From JAMLHH01 sp964653095 (GTDB taxonomy: Bacteria; Bacteroidota; Bacteroidia; Chitinophagales; JADIYW01): a DNA stretch of 64,000 bases. The stretch is from positions 87,344-151,343 of the forward strand of contig CAZZEH010000003.1 in the NCBI GenBank assembly GCA_964653095.1. Direction: 5' to 3'. Below the pieces are notes generated by a model. The model did no database searches, was not told the origin of the DNA, and was given only the letters and a program-made list of their open reading frames with translations. The position numbers were made by a program, and so were the translations under genes. Positions 8,088 to 15,960 of the stretch are shown piece after piece (position 1 is the stretch's first letter; every line of letters begins with the position of its first letter).

Positions 8088-9500
8088 CTAACCTTTTTTA
8101 ACTAATTTGTATGCTATCACCGGCTTACCTCTTGTACCACCATCAGATTCTGTAAATGATATAAATTTCAGTTTGTAGTAATTCCCTTTAGTATCCTTTA
8201 TTACATAAAAACGGTCTGTCAGCACATTACTTCCAGATTGACCTGCCACTCTCCATTTGGAACCAATCACGGCTCTATCATTGCTAAAAGTGGTCGTATT
8301 GATATTAGATTCAGAATACTCGTCGTAAGAGACTTCACTAGTCATAATCTCTGCCGCAGTAACACCGTCCCTATTGTTAATCATAACCATATCAGAGTAA
8401 GGATAATAAATATTACTTGCTCCAAATGCGGTAAAATAAGAGAATTTTCCCCACTGAATATCCCAGTGCTTCTGTGCCGGCATTGCTACTACTTCGTTCC
8501 CGGTTAATAAAGATACAAAGCTAAATTGGTATCCAGATTTTTTAGAGATATTAATCGTTTTAAAATCGGTATCTGCTATGTCTGCATACTGCAAAGTATA
8601 TCCGTTGCCATTACGCAATACTCTGATTTTTACCCATTTTTCAGGAGAATTTCTTGGATCATATTCTTGGTTAGGATCCATAATTCCCGCAAGATTTAAG
8701 ATATACACTTTATTGTCAGCATCATTTGCAGATATTTCTTTGATTACAGTTTTTGTCAAATCGCCTGATGCATCATCTACTTTATTCAAATCGCCTGGGC
8801 TGAAAGAACTTTTTAATACCATACCTACGGTATCTGCCGGCGTCACATCATTCAAATTGTTTTTAGGCAATTCCTGTCCCATTGCATTGGCAAGTGTATA
8901 ATTCAAAATAACTCTAAATTCGCTACCATTATTAAATCCCAGATTCCAACTGTCTCTTCTGATAGGCGTTTGAGTATTGGTACTCAATTCTACATAAACG
9001 CTGTTCACAGCTTCTGCACCGCCAGAACCTCCGTCTAATTGCATTTCATTTGATTGGGAAATAATTTCAGAAAACTTCAGAATCATGCTTTTATTTTGTC
9101 CAATCAATATTGGTGCGCCGGCAGATTCTATCTTAAAAGTGATGGATTCTTCTCCAGTGAAAACCACTCCTGAATTCTTGCGAACTTCAAAACTGGTTTG
9201 ACTTTCACCGGATGGAATTATCAAGTCTATCTTTTGATTTTCCACTGAAGGCGAGGTGGTATAATCAGAACCATATAATACGCCGTCTTCCGAAATAGAT
9301 AGTGATACTGCTATCTCCGTTTCTGTGACCCTGCTTAGAATAAGTTTTACCGGGACCGCTTCTGTAGCGTCATCTATTCCCTTTTCTGTGACTTCAAATT
9401 GAAGTAAATTATCCGGTAATGCGGGTTTGTCCTTTTTGCATGAGGCAAATAATGTCACCAAAGCAATCATTAAACTAATTAAATTTGATTTGTTCATCAT
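8088..9500 (-). CDS. hmuY: HmuY-like haem-binding lipoprotein
   Basis: The 470-residue protein begins with a lipoprotein signal (lipobox LFASC, then KKDK). An all-beta N-terminal region of about 115 residues resembling a Calx-beta module precedes an HmuY domain from about residue 160 (QLDGGSGGAEAVNSVYVEL, RDSWNLGFNNGSEFRVILN). HmuY proteins take haem from host or environmental haemoproteins and hand it to the TonB receptor. The whole sequence contains a single histidine (H345), so the bis-histidine haem ligation of Porphyromonas gingivalis HmuY is impossible; methionines (as in ANAMGQ and SDMVMINN) are candidate ligands, as in other Bacteroidota homologues. It is the last gene of the haem operon, 25 bp after the receptor. 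Confidence 0.85.
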   Translation of the reverse strand: MMNKSNLISLMIALVTLFASCKKDKPALPDNLLQFEVTEKGIDDATEAVPVKLILSRVTETEIAVSLSISEDGVLYGSDYTTSPSVENQKIDLIIPSGESQTSFEVRKNSGVVFTGEESITFKIESAGAPILIGQNKSMILKFSEIISQSNEMQLDGGSGGAEAVNSVYVELSTNTQTPIRRDSWNLGFNNGSEFRVILNYTLANAMGQELPKNNLNDVTPADTVGMVLKSSFSPGDLNKVDDASGDLTKTVIKEISANDADNKVYILNLAGIMDPNQEYDPRNSPEKWVKIRVLRNGNGYTLQYADIADTDFKTINISKKSGYQFSFVSLLTGNEVVAMPAQKHWDIQWGKFSYFTAFGASNIYYPYSDMVMINNRDGVTAAEIMTSEVSYDEYSESNINTTTFSNDRAVIGSKWRVAGQSGSNVLTDRFYVIKDTKGNYYKLKFISFTESDGGTRGKPVIAYKLVKKG

Positions 9501-9525
9501 GTTGAATTTTGTTGTGTTATAAAAA

Positions 9526-11592
9526 TTATTTACTTGAAAAATTGAATTTTAAACCTAAGAAATAAGAACGGCCATAACCTATAGGTATCGGTCCGGTCGT
9601 AGCGTGTGCACTTCCTGTATTAGAAGATGTATTTTTTACATTTGAAACGTTTAAGATGTTCTTAACCCCTGTACTCACAGTCAGATATTTAAAAAACACC
9701 TTATGTAAATCAAAATCTAACCAGTGGTAAGCATTCGTATGAGTTAAATAAATTTCATCTGAATTATTGATTCCAAACTCGGGGAGCTTTCCTGTAAATT
9801 TATAGAAGACGGCGAACGATAATCCTGTTTTTTCCCAATCATAAATAAAACTTGTATTGACTTCCGGAGACCAGTTAAAGAGCGGATTTTTCCCAAGTAA
9901 TGTATAGCTGGTATCTCCATGATAGATATTATACCTGCCTATCCATGATGTTCCCACATCCACTTTAAGCTGCTTCCAGACTAATCGATTATTCCAAGAA
10001 ATCCCGGTTGTTTTATACTTAGCAATATTCACATATTTATAAACTCCCGGTTGAGAAGGAGCAACACCCAGAGCAATATCTATTCTGTTTTTAAAATCAT
10101 TATAAAACCCACCCACAGATGTAGATAGTATCGTAGATTCTGTGACCAAAGCTTTCCAAGCTATTGAGCCATTAAAATTGTTGGAATATTCAGCTTTTAA
10201 TTGGTCGTTTCCTTCTATGGCATGATTGGCATCAAAGAAGGTAAAATAAAGTTCTCTCAATGCCGGTGCTCTAAATCCACGTCCATAAGCCAAACGCAAA
10301 TCCACCTTTTGACTGAGCGAGAATTTAGTGTTTAAAGAAGGTATTACCGGAGGTGCTTTATAAACGGAATTATAGGAAAACCTTAATCCAGGGCGGATAT
10401 TGATTTTCGGAGTAGGCTTATATTCCGATGATAAAAACAAAGAGTAATTATTAATCTTTTTCCCTTCTTTAATTCTATCACCTCCGGCTCTATCATTGGA
10501 GACATCTACTCCAAGTAGGAAGTCCGCTTTTGAAGATAGACGGTATTGTGTTGTTGTTCTCAAAAAGATAGACTGAAAGGACGATTCATCCTGCTCTCCG
10601 GCTCCTAATGACAAACGCCTATCATCAATTTGAGTATCTAAAATTGTCGTTACGGTTTCTCTGGAATAATCCTGATAAGAAGATGCTAAATTCAATCTCC
10701 AACGGTCATTGACTTGCCAGTCTGATTGTAACTGGTGCGTAAATCTATTCGTCCTGTATTCAGCATCTTTTGCTTTGAAAGTATTAGGGTTGATATCTCC
10801 GGGGGACAAAATTGATTCTAAAACGTGATTCAAGCGATACCAGATATTGAACTTTTCACGGTTATATCCCACTTTTATTCCTGAAAGCAATTGATCTTTA
10901 GGCAACCACTCTTTAGCTCTTCCGGTATTCGCTCCTTGCCATCCTCCCATATTATTTCGAGAAAAATCTCCTGCCAAGAGCCAACCTTTCTTCTGCCAAA
11001 GAAGATTCACATTGGCTTTATGCACTCCTTTACTATGAAAAGGACGATATTCTTTACCGACGGTTTCCTCTTGTGCAGAAACCCCTATCATCCATTTATC
11101 TTCTTTTACAGAAGAATTTTTGGTGATAATATTAATGACTCCGGCCAATGCATCTGTACCATACATCACAGAGACAGCTCCCTCAATAATTTCAATCCTT
11201 TCTACAGTATTAGCATCTATCTGGCTCAGACTCTGTTTGGTACTTCCCCTGTCTCCCATCGGTACACCATCCAGCAAGATTTTTACATTTTGTCCGGACA
11301 TACCCATCAACTGTATATCAGATTCACCCAAAGCCGGATCATTAGAAAATCGCACTCCAAGCTCTAGGCTAAGCAACTCTTTCACGGTAGATGCACTCCT
11401 CATTTCAATAGTTTTCGGGTTAATCACTCTGACTTGATAGACAGAGTTTTTGACGGATTGAGGAGCAAACTGTCCTGTAACGACCACTTCCTCCAAATAG
11501 ATGGTATCCTGCACGCTGCTTTGTTGTGCCGATGCATTACTCAACGTCAATATACTGCACAAAACGAGGATAAAATGGACTAAAAATTTCAT
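9526..11592 (-). CDS. hmuR: TonB-dependent haem receptor (HmuR-like)
   Basis: The 688-residue outer-membrane receptor has a signal peptide ending NASAQ, a plug at about 45-160 (VKELLSLELGVRFSNDPALG, MGMSGQNVKILLDGVPMGDRG) and a 22-strand-type barrel. The haem-receptor signature is present: GFRAPALRELYF, then a histidine in ANHAIEG followed by NDQLKAE, matching the FRAP-(H)-NPxL region where haem is coordinated. Unlike many phylum relatives it has no carboxypeptidase-like N-terminal domain. It lies between the ABC ATPase gene and the HmuY gene in one operon and should deliver haem into the periplasm. Confidence 0.87.
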   Translation of the reverse strand: MKFLVHFILVLCSILTLSNASAQQSSVQDTIYLEEVVVTGQFAPQSVKNSVYQVRVINPKTIEMRSASTVKELLSLELGVRFSNDPALGESDIQLMGMSGQNVKILLDGVPMGDRGSTKQSLSQIDANTVERIEIIEGAVSVMYGTDALAGVINIITKNSSVKEDKWMIGVSAQEETVGKEYRPFHSKGVHKANVNLLWQKKGWLLAGDFSRNNMGGWQGANTGRAKEWLPKDQLLSGIKVGYNREKFNIWYRLNHVLESILSPGDINPNTFKAKDAEYRTNRFTHQLQSDWQVNDRWRLNLASSYQDYSRETVTTILDTQIDDRRLSLGAGEQDESSFQSIFLRTTTQYRLSSKADFLLGVDVSNDRAGGDRIKEGKKINNYSLFLSSEYKPTPKINIRPGLRFSYNSVYKAPPVIPSLNTKFSLSQKVDLRLAYGRGFRAPALRELYFTFFDANHAIEGNDQLKAEYSNNFNGSIAWKALVTESTILSTSVGGFYNDFKNRIDIALGVAPSQPGVYKYVNIAKYKTTGISWNNRLVWKQLKVDVGTSWIGRYNIYHGDTSYTLLGKNPLFNWSPEVNTSFIYDWEKTGLSFAVFYKFTGKLPEFGINNSDEIYLTHTNAYHWLDFDLHKVFFKYLTVSTGVKNILNVSNVKNTSSNTGSAHATTGPIPIGYGRSYFLGLKFNFSSK

Positions 11593-11611
11593 TTTTAAAA
11601 TTTTCTATTTA

Positions 11612-12448
11612 TTAATAAATGGCTTGAAAATCATCACTGTATGCTTTCTTTTTCTGCTCTTTCAGGCGACTTTTATCAAACAGAATCATAGGTGATGATG
11701 TCAAAGGATTCTTGTCGATACGGCAAGGGCAATCATAAGCTTCTGAGATAATTTCCGGTCTAAATACTTCGTCCGGTGAGCCTTTAGCCAATATTCTTCC
11801 TTCTTTTAGTAAAATAATTTTATCTGCATATTCCGCTGCCAAATTTAAATCATGAATAATCAAGACCGCCGAATTGCCTTTCGACACAAATGATTGGATA
11901 CTATTGAGTATCCGATACTGATGTCGTATATCCAGATTATTGAGAGGTTCATCAAAAAATGCAAGTTTTGCCAATACCTCATTCTCTAATTGAGCTATAA
12001 TGCGAGCCAGATGAACTCTTTGTTTTTCCCCTCCCGAAAGAGAGTTATAATTGCGATCTTTCAATCCAAAAATTTCAGTAGTAGTCATCGCCTTATGCAC
12101 CATCTCGATATCTGTATTCGAAGGAAGAGAAGAGAAGTAAGGATATCTTCCCATCAGTACGACCTCCTCTGTCGTCAGAGAAATTTCGCTTCTATTTTCT
12201 TGAGAAAACTTCGCTTTTTGTCGAGCTAAGAGTAACTTATCCCATTGAGCAAAAGCTTTCTCTTTGAAAAAGATATTCTTAGAAAAGTCGGATACTTCAT
12301 CAGCCAAAATATTCAAAAGGGTTGTTTTGCCCGCGCCATTAGGACCTATTATCATACACAACTCTCTTTCTGATAGATTTAAACCGGCATTGTCCAAAAT
12401 GAAAGTTCCCCGACGTTTGACCGATATCCCCTTTGCTTCCAACAACAT
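11612..12448 (-). CDS. hmuV: Haem ABC transporter ATP-binding protein
   Basis: The 278-residue ATPase has Walker A GPNGAGKT (K41), a Q-loop region, the signature LSGGEKQRVHLARI at about 138-151, Walker B LAFFDEP and an H-loop (IIHDLNLA). It powers haem import through the permease encoded 2 bp upstream. The C-terminal extension (after about 240, KEQKKKAY) is lysine-rich and of unknown role. Its place within a haem operon, rather than any residue, points to haem over siderophore. Confidence 0.88.
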   Translation of the reverse strand: MLLEAKGISVKRRGTFILDNAGLNLSERELCMIIGPNGAGKTTLLNILADEVSDFSKNIFFKEKAFAQWDKLLLARQKAKFSQENRSEISLTTEEVVLMGRYPYFSSLPSNTDIEMVHKAMTTTEIFGLKDRNYNSLSGGEKQRVHLARIIAQLENEVLAKLAFFDEPLNNLDIRHQYRILNSIQSFVSKGNSAVLIIHDLNLAAEYADKIILLKEGRILAKGSPDEVFRPEIISEAYDCPCRIDKNPLTSSPMILFDKSRLKEQKKKAYSDDFQAIY

Positions 12449-12450
12449 CT

Positions 12451-13479
12451 TTAAATCATTTTTTTGTGATGAATCAAAATGGAGATAAAAATGGGTGCGC
12501 CTAAAAACGATGTCAAAATCCCAATAGGCAACTCGGATGGGGCTACTACTATCCTACTAATGGTATCCGCCGATAATAATAAGATAGCACCTCCCAAAGC
12601 AGACATAGGCAAAATCAATCGATAATCTGACTGAAAAACCAATCTAAGAATATAAGGTACAATCAAGCCCACAAAACCAATAGCTCCGGTAAAAGACACC
12701 CCTGTCCCCACAAGAAGAGCCGTTATAACCACTATTTGGCGTTTGACCCTCTCTACATTCACACCCAAATGAGCTGCATCATATTCCCCCAACATCAAAG
12801 CGTTAAGTGTTTTGCCCTTATTGAGCAATATGCCAAATGAAGGAATGACAACCAGCAGCAAAATAAGATTCTGCCCCCAAGTAGCTCCTCCCAAACTTCC
12901 CATCATCCAGAATGTCAGATTGCGCAATTCTTCATTACTGCTCAGATAGGTCAAAAAACCTGTGACGGATCCGGAAATTGCCGATATCGCTACGCCTGCC
13001 AATAGCATCACCACAATATTTGTTCTTTTATTTACAGTAGCCATTCGGTAAACAAAAATCATAGTCAGCATAGCTCCGCAAAATGCCATGATACTTAAAA
13101 AAGAATATCGTACAGATATCGGCAACATAGGATATAAACGACCTCCGAGAACAATGGCAATCACGGCAAATAATGAAGCTCCGGAAGTGACTCCTATCAG
13201 ACTGGGTGTAGCGAGTGGGTTTTTGAACATCCCCTGCATGGCAGTTCCTGAAACAGCGAGTGAAGCTCCGATTAAAACAGCCATTATAATCCTCGGAAAT
13301 CTAATTTTAAAAAGAACGTAATAGTCCCCTAAAGGCACCTCTTCTCCTCTCAGAACTGCAGTCAAAGTACTGAAAACCGGACGCTCAAATAGGTAAGTCC
13401 CTACTTGCAGCGAAACAAGCATAATCACCACCAAGACACCTATCGAAAGGAAAAGATACAGGGGAAGTCTATTTTGCAT
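12451..13479 (-). CDS. hmuU: Haem/iron ABC transporter permease (FecCD family)
   Basis: The 342-residue integral membrane protein has about ten helices and the FecCD-family landmarks ALRGEEVPLGDYYVL, RFPRIIMAVLIGASLAVSGT and FVGLIVPYILR. It forms the inner-membrane channel with the HmuV-like ATPase. The start overlaps the end of the binding-protein gene by 11 bp, and only 2 bp separate it from the ATPase gene, indicating tight coupling. Confidence 0.88.
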   Translation of the reverse strand: MQNRLPLYLFLSIGVLVVIMLVSLQVGTYLFERPVFSTLTAVLRGEEVPLGDYYVLFKIRFPRIIMAVLIGASLAVSGTAMQGMFKNPLATPSLIGVTSGASLFAVIAIVLGGRLYPMLPISVRYSFLSIMAFCGAMLTMIFVYRMATVNKRTNIVVMLLAGVAISAISGSVTGFLTYLSSNEELRNLTFWMMGSLGGATWGQNLILLLVVIPSFGILLNKGKTLNALMLGEYDAAHLGVNVERVKRQIVVITALLVGTGVSFTGAIGFVGLIVPYILRLVFQSDYRLILPMSALGGAILLLSADTISRIVVAPSELPIGILTSFLGAPIFISILIHHKKMI

Positions 13480-14350
13480 ACTTTGCCAGTTCCTGATTTA
13501 ACTGATATGCTGCCTGACCGACTCGAGGACCAAAATTAGAAAGCAATGTACCATCCATTGAAATAATCGCCTGATTTCTCCCTGCGTGAGTTTGAGAAAT
13601 CGCAGGAGCCACCTTTAAAAACCCTTCCTTTCCACCCAATCCTTCCAAACTGCTATCAAAAAGCAGAATCACATCCGGATTACTATTCATCAAAGATTCT
13701 TCTGTCAGCGGCTTGAAATCGTCAAATGAAGTCACAGCATTGAGTGCGCCAGACAATCTAATCATTTCATCCATTTGCGTTTTCTTTCCAGCGACTAACA
13801 ATGTTCCTGCTCCGCGTGCATATATGAAAAGTACTTTAGGAGGATTATCAAACTTTTGAACTTTTGAGATATCTAAATCAATCTGATGAATTAAGGCAGA
13901 AGCATTATCGCTTGCATCCAAAGCCTCAGATACCGCACTGATTAAATTTTTGACTCCGTCAATCGTATATTCACTACTAAAAGTCATCATACGAACGCCG
14001 GACTCTGCCAATGGCTTTTCCAATGAACGACCAGTATTTTCACCCGATGCCAAGACTAGGGTCGGCTTTACAGACAAAATTGATTCTGCACTATAAGCTC
14101 CCGGTGCTCCTAAGCTGGTCACAGAATCTCTCACCCAATCAGGATAAGCACTTGTGGCATCCCGGCCTACCAAATGTTTTGCAAATCCCAGTTCATATAC
14201 GATTTCAGTGATGGCACCGCTTAATGAAACTATACGAATATCGTCCACCGTTTGGAGATCTTCCGAACTTCTGACACTCTTTTCCTGACAAGAAGAAAAT
14301 AAGGTAAGCAGAAGGAATACTGCTACCAAAAACTTACTATCGCGTATCAT
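13469..14350 (-). CDS. hmuT: Haem-binding periplasmic lipoprotein of the ABC transporter
   Basis: From the ATG at 14350 the product has 293 residues with a lipobox (LLTLFSSC). An upstream in-frame start at 14383 would add 11 residues before the signal and is less likely. The fold is the TroA/BtuF-like periplasmic binding domain: RIVSLSGAITEIVYELG, LVGRDATSAYP, KPTLVLASGENTG and PPKVLFIYARGAGTLLVAG. It binds the ligand and docks on the permease, whose gene overlaps by 11 bp. Haem specificity is inferred from the operon. Confidence 0.85.
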   Translation of the reverse strand: MIRDSKFLVAVFLLLTLFSSCQEKSVRSSEDLQTVDDIRIVSLSGAITEIVYELGFAKHLVGRDATSAYPDWVRDSVTSLGAPGAYSAESILSVKPTLVLASGENTGRSLEKPLAESGVRMMTFSSEYTIDGVKNLISAVSEALDASDNASALIHQIDLDISKVQKFDNPPKVLFIYARGAGTLLVAGKKTQMDEMIRLSGALNAVTSFDDFKPLTEESLMNSNPDVILLFDSSLEGLGGKEGFLKVAPAISQTHAGRNQAIISMDGTLLSNFGPRVGQAAYQLNQELAKYAK

Positions 14351-14394
14351 GTTATATTCTAAAATTTGAACAATTGTTTTCAAATGACTGGTTT

Positions 14395-15300
14395 TTATGC
14401 CTTGAAATCTCTAACATGATTTTCTAACAGCTCTCTGATAGCAGCTACTGCTTTTTCAGAATGATACTGCTCACCCACAAATTTTTCTGCCAAAGCAAAT
14501 TGAGCGAAATACAATTTTTCATCATCTTGGACAACGATTCTATCACTCTCCTCCCTAATCTGATTCCAGATATTTCTTACATCCTGCCAAAAACTGGCTC
14601 TGTCATTCCACCACTGCATGACCGCAGTCGTATCGTAAGATGCAAGCGTAAATCTCTCCAAACCTTTTTCTAGACAGATGAGCGTATCTTGATTCAAATC
14701 ATCTCGATATATTTTCTCATTATCCTGTTCTAACATCCAACCGTCTTCAAAGAGTTCTATGTGAGAGTGTCGTCTCAGTATGTTGTAATCTTTTCTCTGA
14801 GCTGTGCTAAGTTCCCGACGAGGCAAAGCCGCATCTGCAACAGATTCCCAAAAATGTCTTCCATCGACATGCACCCACGTACCATAGCCATCATATCTCG
14901 GACAATCATCCACCTGAGATACTTTTTGAGTCCAGGTTCCGGAAGCCTGTTCTTCTGAGATAGTCTCTTTCACCCATTCATGATCTTTAACTAATTTGAA
15001 CAAGTCCCGATTTTCATACACCCAGTCCTGTCTCCAGTGTTTGATGATTCCTCTTGGTGTAAAAAGCAGATGTTGGATAGAAAGCGAGTCTTCAGTTTCT
15101 TCCAATAAAAAGGCTACTTCCTGAGCCTCTGAAAAATATCTGTCCCGATAAGAATAGTCCTTTGCAGGGGCAAAAGTCTCCGCAAATTTAAACGTCACTT
15201 TATAACTTCCGCAAAGTGATTGAATCAAAGATTTTTCAATCTCTTTTAATTCCTGCTTTGAAATGCCTACTGTCGGGCTATTGATTTCTTGTATTTTCAT
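14395..15300 (-). CDS. DUF6607 family protein heading the haem operon
   Basis: The 301-residue protein has no signal peptide here. I recognise the DUF6607 family from FKFAETFAPAKDYSYRDRYF, IIKHWRQDWVYEN, GTWTQKV, DDCPRYDGYGTWVHVDG and LPRRE. Members elsewhere in Bacteroidota and in proteobacteria commonly neighbour haem or iron uptake genes, but the reaction is unknown to me. It is rich in Trp, His and Tyr in the conserved core, which would suit haem handling. It is the first gene after the operon promoter, so it may be a cytoplasmic haem carrier or degrading enzyme standing in for HmuS/HutX. No such enzyme is otherwise in the operon. Confidence 0.8.
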   Translation of the reverse strand: MKIQEINSPTVGISKQELKEIEKSLIQSLCGSYKVTFKFAETFAPAKDYSYRDRYFSEAQEVAFLLEETEDSLSIQHLLFTPRGIIKHWRQDWVYENRDLFKLVKDHEWVKETISEEQASGTWTQKVSQVDDCPRYDGYGTWVHVDGRHFWESVADAALPRRELSTAQRKDYNILRRHSHIELFEDGWMLEQDNEKIYRDDLNQDTLICLEKGLERFTLASYDTTAVMQWWNDRASFWQDVRNIWNQIREESDRIVVQDDEKLYFAQFALAEKFVGEQYHSEKAVAAIRELLENHVRDFKA

Positions 15301-15370
15301 TTTAATTCATTTTTAGTTAATGGTAAAAAATATTTGCTATTTATAATTGGATTAAATCTAAATAACGCTA

Positions 15371-15401
15371 CAAATGTACAGGAGCGAATCGCTGTTTGCA
15401 A
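15371..15401 (-). promoter_or_regulatory. Promoter of the haem operon
   Basis: On the minus strand TACATTTG (15378-15371) is a perfect TAnnTTTG -7 element, with TTG (15401-15399) 20 nt upstream as the -33 element. The start codon at 15300 is about 70 nt downstream, so this message has a normal leader. The -33 TTG lies in the left arm of the inverted repeat listed next. Confidence 0.65.
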
Positions 15402-15431
15402 TACCTAAATTTTAGTATTAAATAGGTATTG
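15399..15431. promoter_or_regulatory. Inverted-repeat operator candidate of the haem operon
   Basis: CAATACCTA (15399-15407) and TAGGTATTG (15423-15431) are perfect 9-bp inverted copies separated by 15 bp. The left arm covers the -33 element. A third copy of the core, TACCTA, is at 15448-15453, in turn an inverted partner of TAGGTA at 15423-15428. A separate perfect palindrome TATTGCAATA lies at 15480-15489. This looks like a site for a dimeric iron- or haem-responsive regulator; which one cannot be told. Confidence 0.5.
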
Positions 15432-15489
15432 TGTGTAGAGATACACCTACCTAAAAGTTGTTAAAAACAGAGTGTCCAGTATTGCAATA

Positions 15490-15960
15490 TTTTTTATTAC
15501 TAACCTGAAGTCCTTATTTTACGGTAGATTTGTTCAATCTATACCAGACTCAATAAATTAAAAGAATTTAAAAATAGTTTTCAATAGCAGATTGTCAACT
15601 CTCCTCCAACATTTTTAAAACAATAAAAAACCGCTATTTTCAATACAGATAAAACAAATGAGGGTTTTTAATAAACTTTTGCCATTTTGCTTTGTCATAA
15701 CTTCGTTATATTGCATTTGAATTTGGGATGTGGATTAGAGTCTGAAGTTCAAAATTTACCTGACAAAAGAATAGCAACGAGTCACTATCAGCCAGTTTCG
15801 CGTCAGATGGGCAGAAATGCCTTACTTGGAAATTTTGAACAAATTTAAAGTTTTGTCTCTGGTTGAAGTTCGGAACTAAAACTGCCACCTGCTCTGCTCC
15901 AACTGCCCCATCTCCGCATACAGCCATAACAAATTGAATAACACTCATAAAAAGTTCCTG
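15490..15960. other. Non-coding stretch with unusual composition
   Basis: The AT-rich part (15490-15690) shows no gene. From about 15700 to 15940 composition becomes richer in GC, and an 80-codon minus-strand frame (15706-15948) has no recognisable domain and oddly scattered Cys/Phe/Asn, so I do not call it a gene. The segment is flanked by CATAAC motifs: the small hairpin ATAACTTCGTTAT near 15700 and GCCATAAC near 15925. It may be a decayed mobile or repeated element. Confidence 0.35.

Noticed and set aside
15700..15935. GTTATGGC / GTTATGAC ends resembling integron attC boundaries
   Set aside because: The required inverse partner sites at attC spacing are missing, and the motifs do not fit the attC consensus; no integrase is in the window.
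15706..15948. 80-codon minus-strand frame
   Set aside because: No recognisable domain, atypical residue mix and no promoter or start context; it coincides with the GC-shifted segment rather than a gene.
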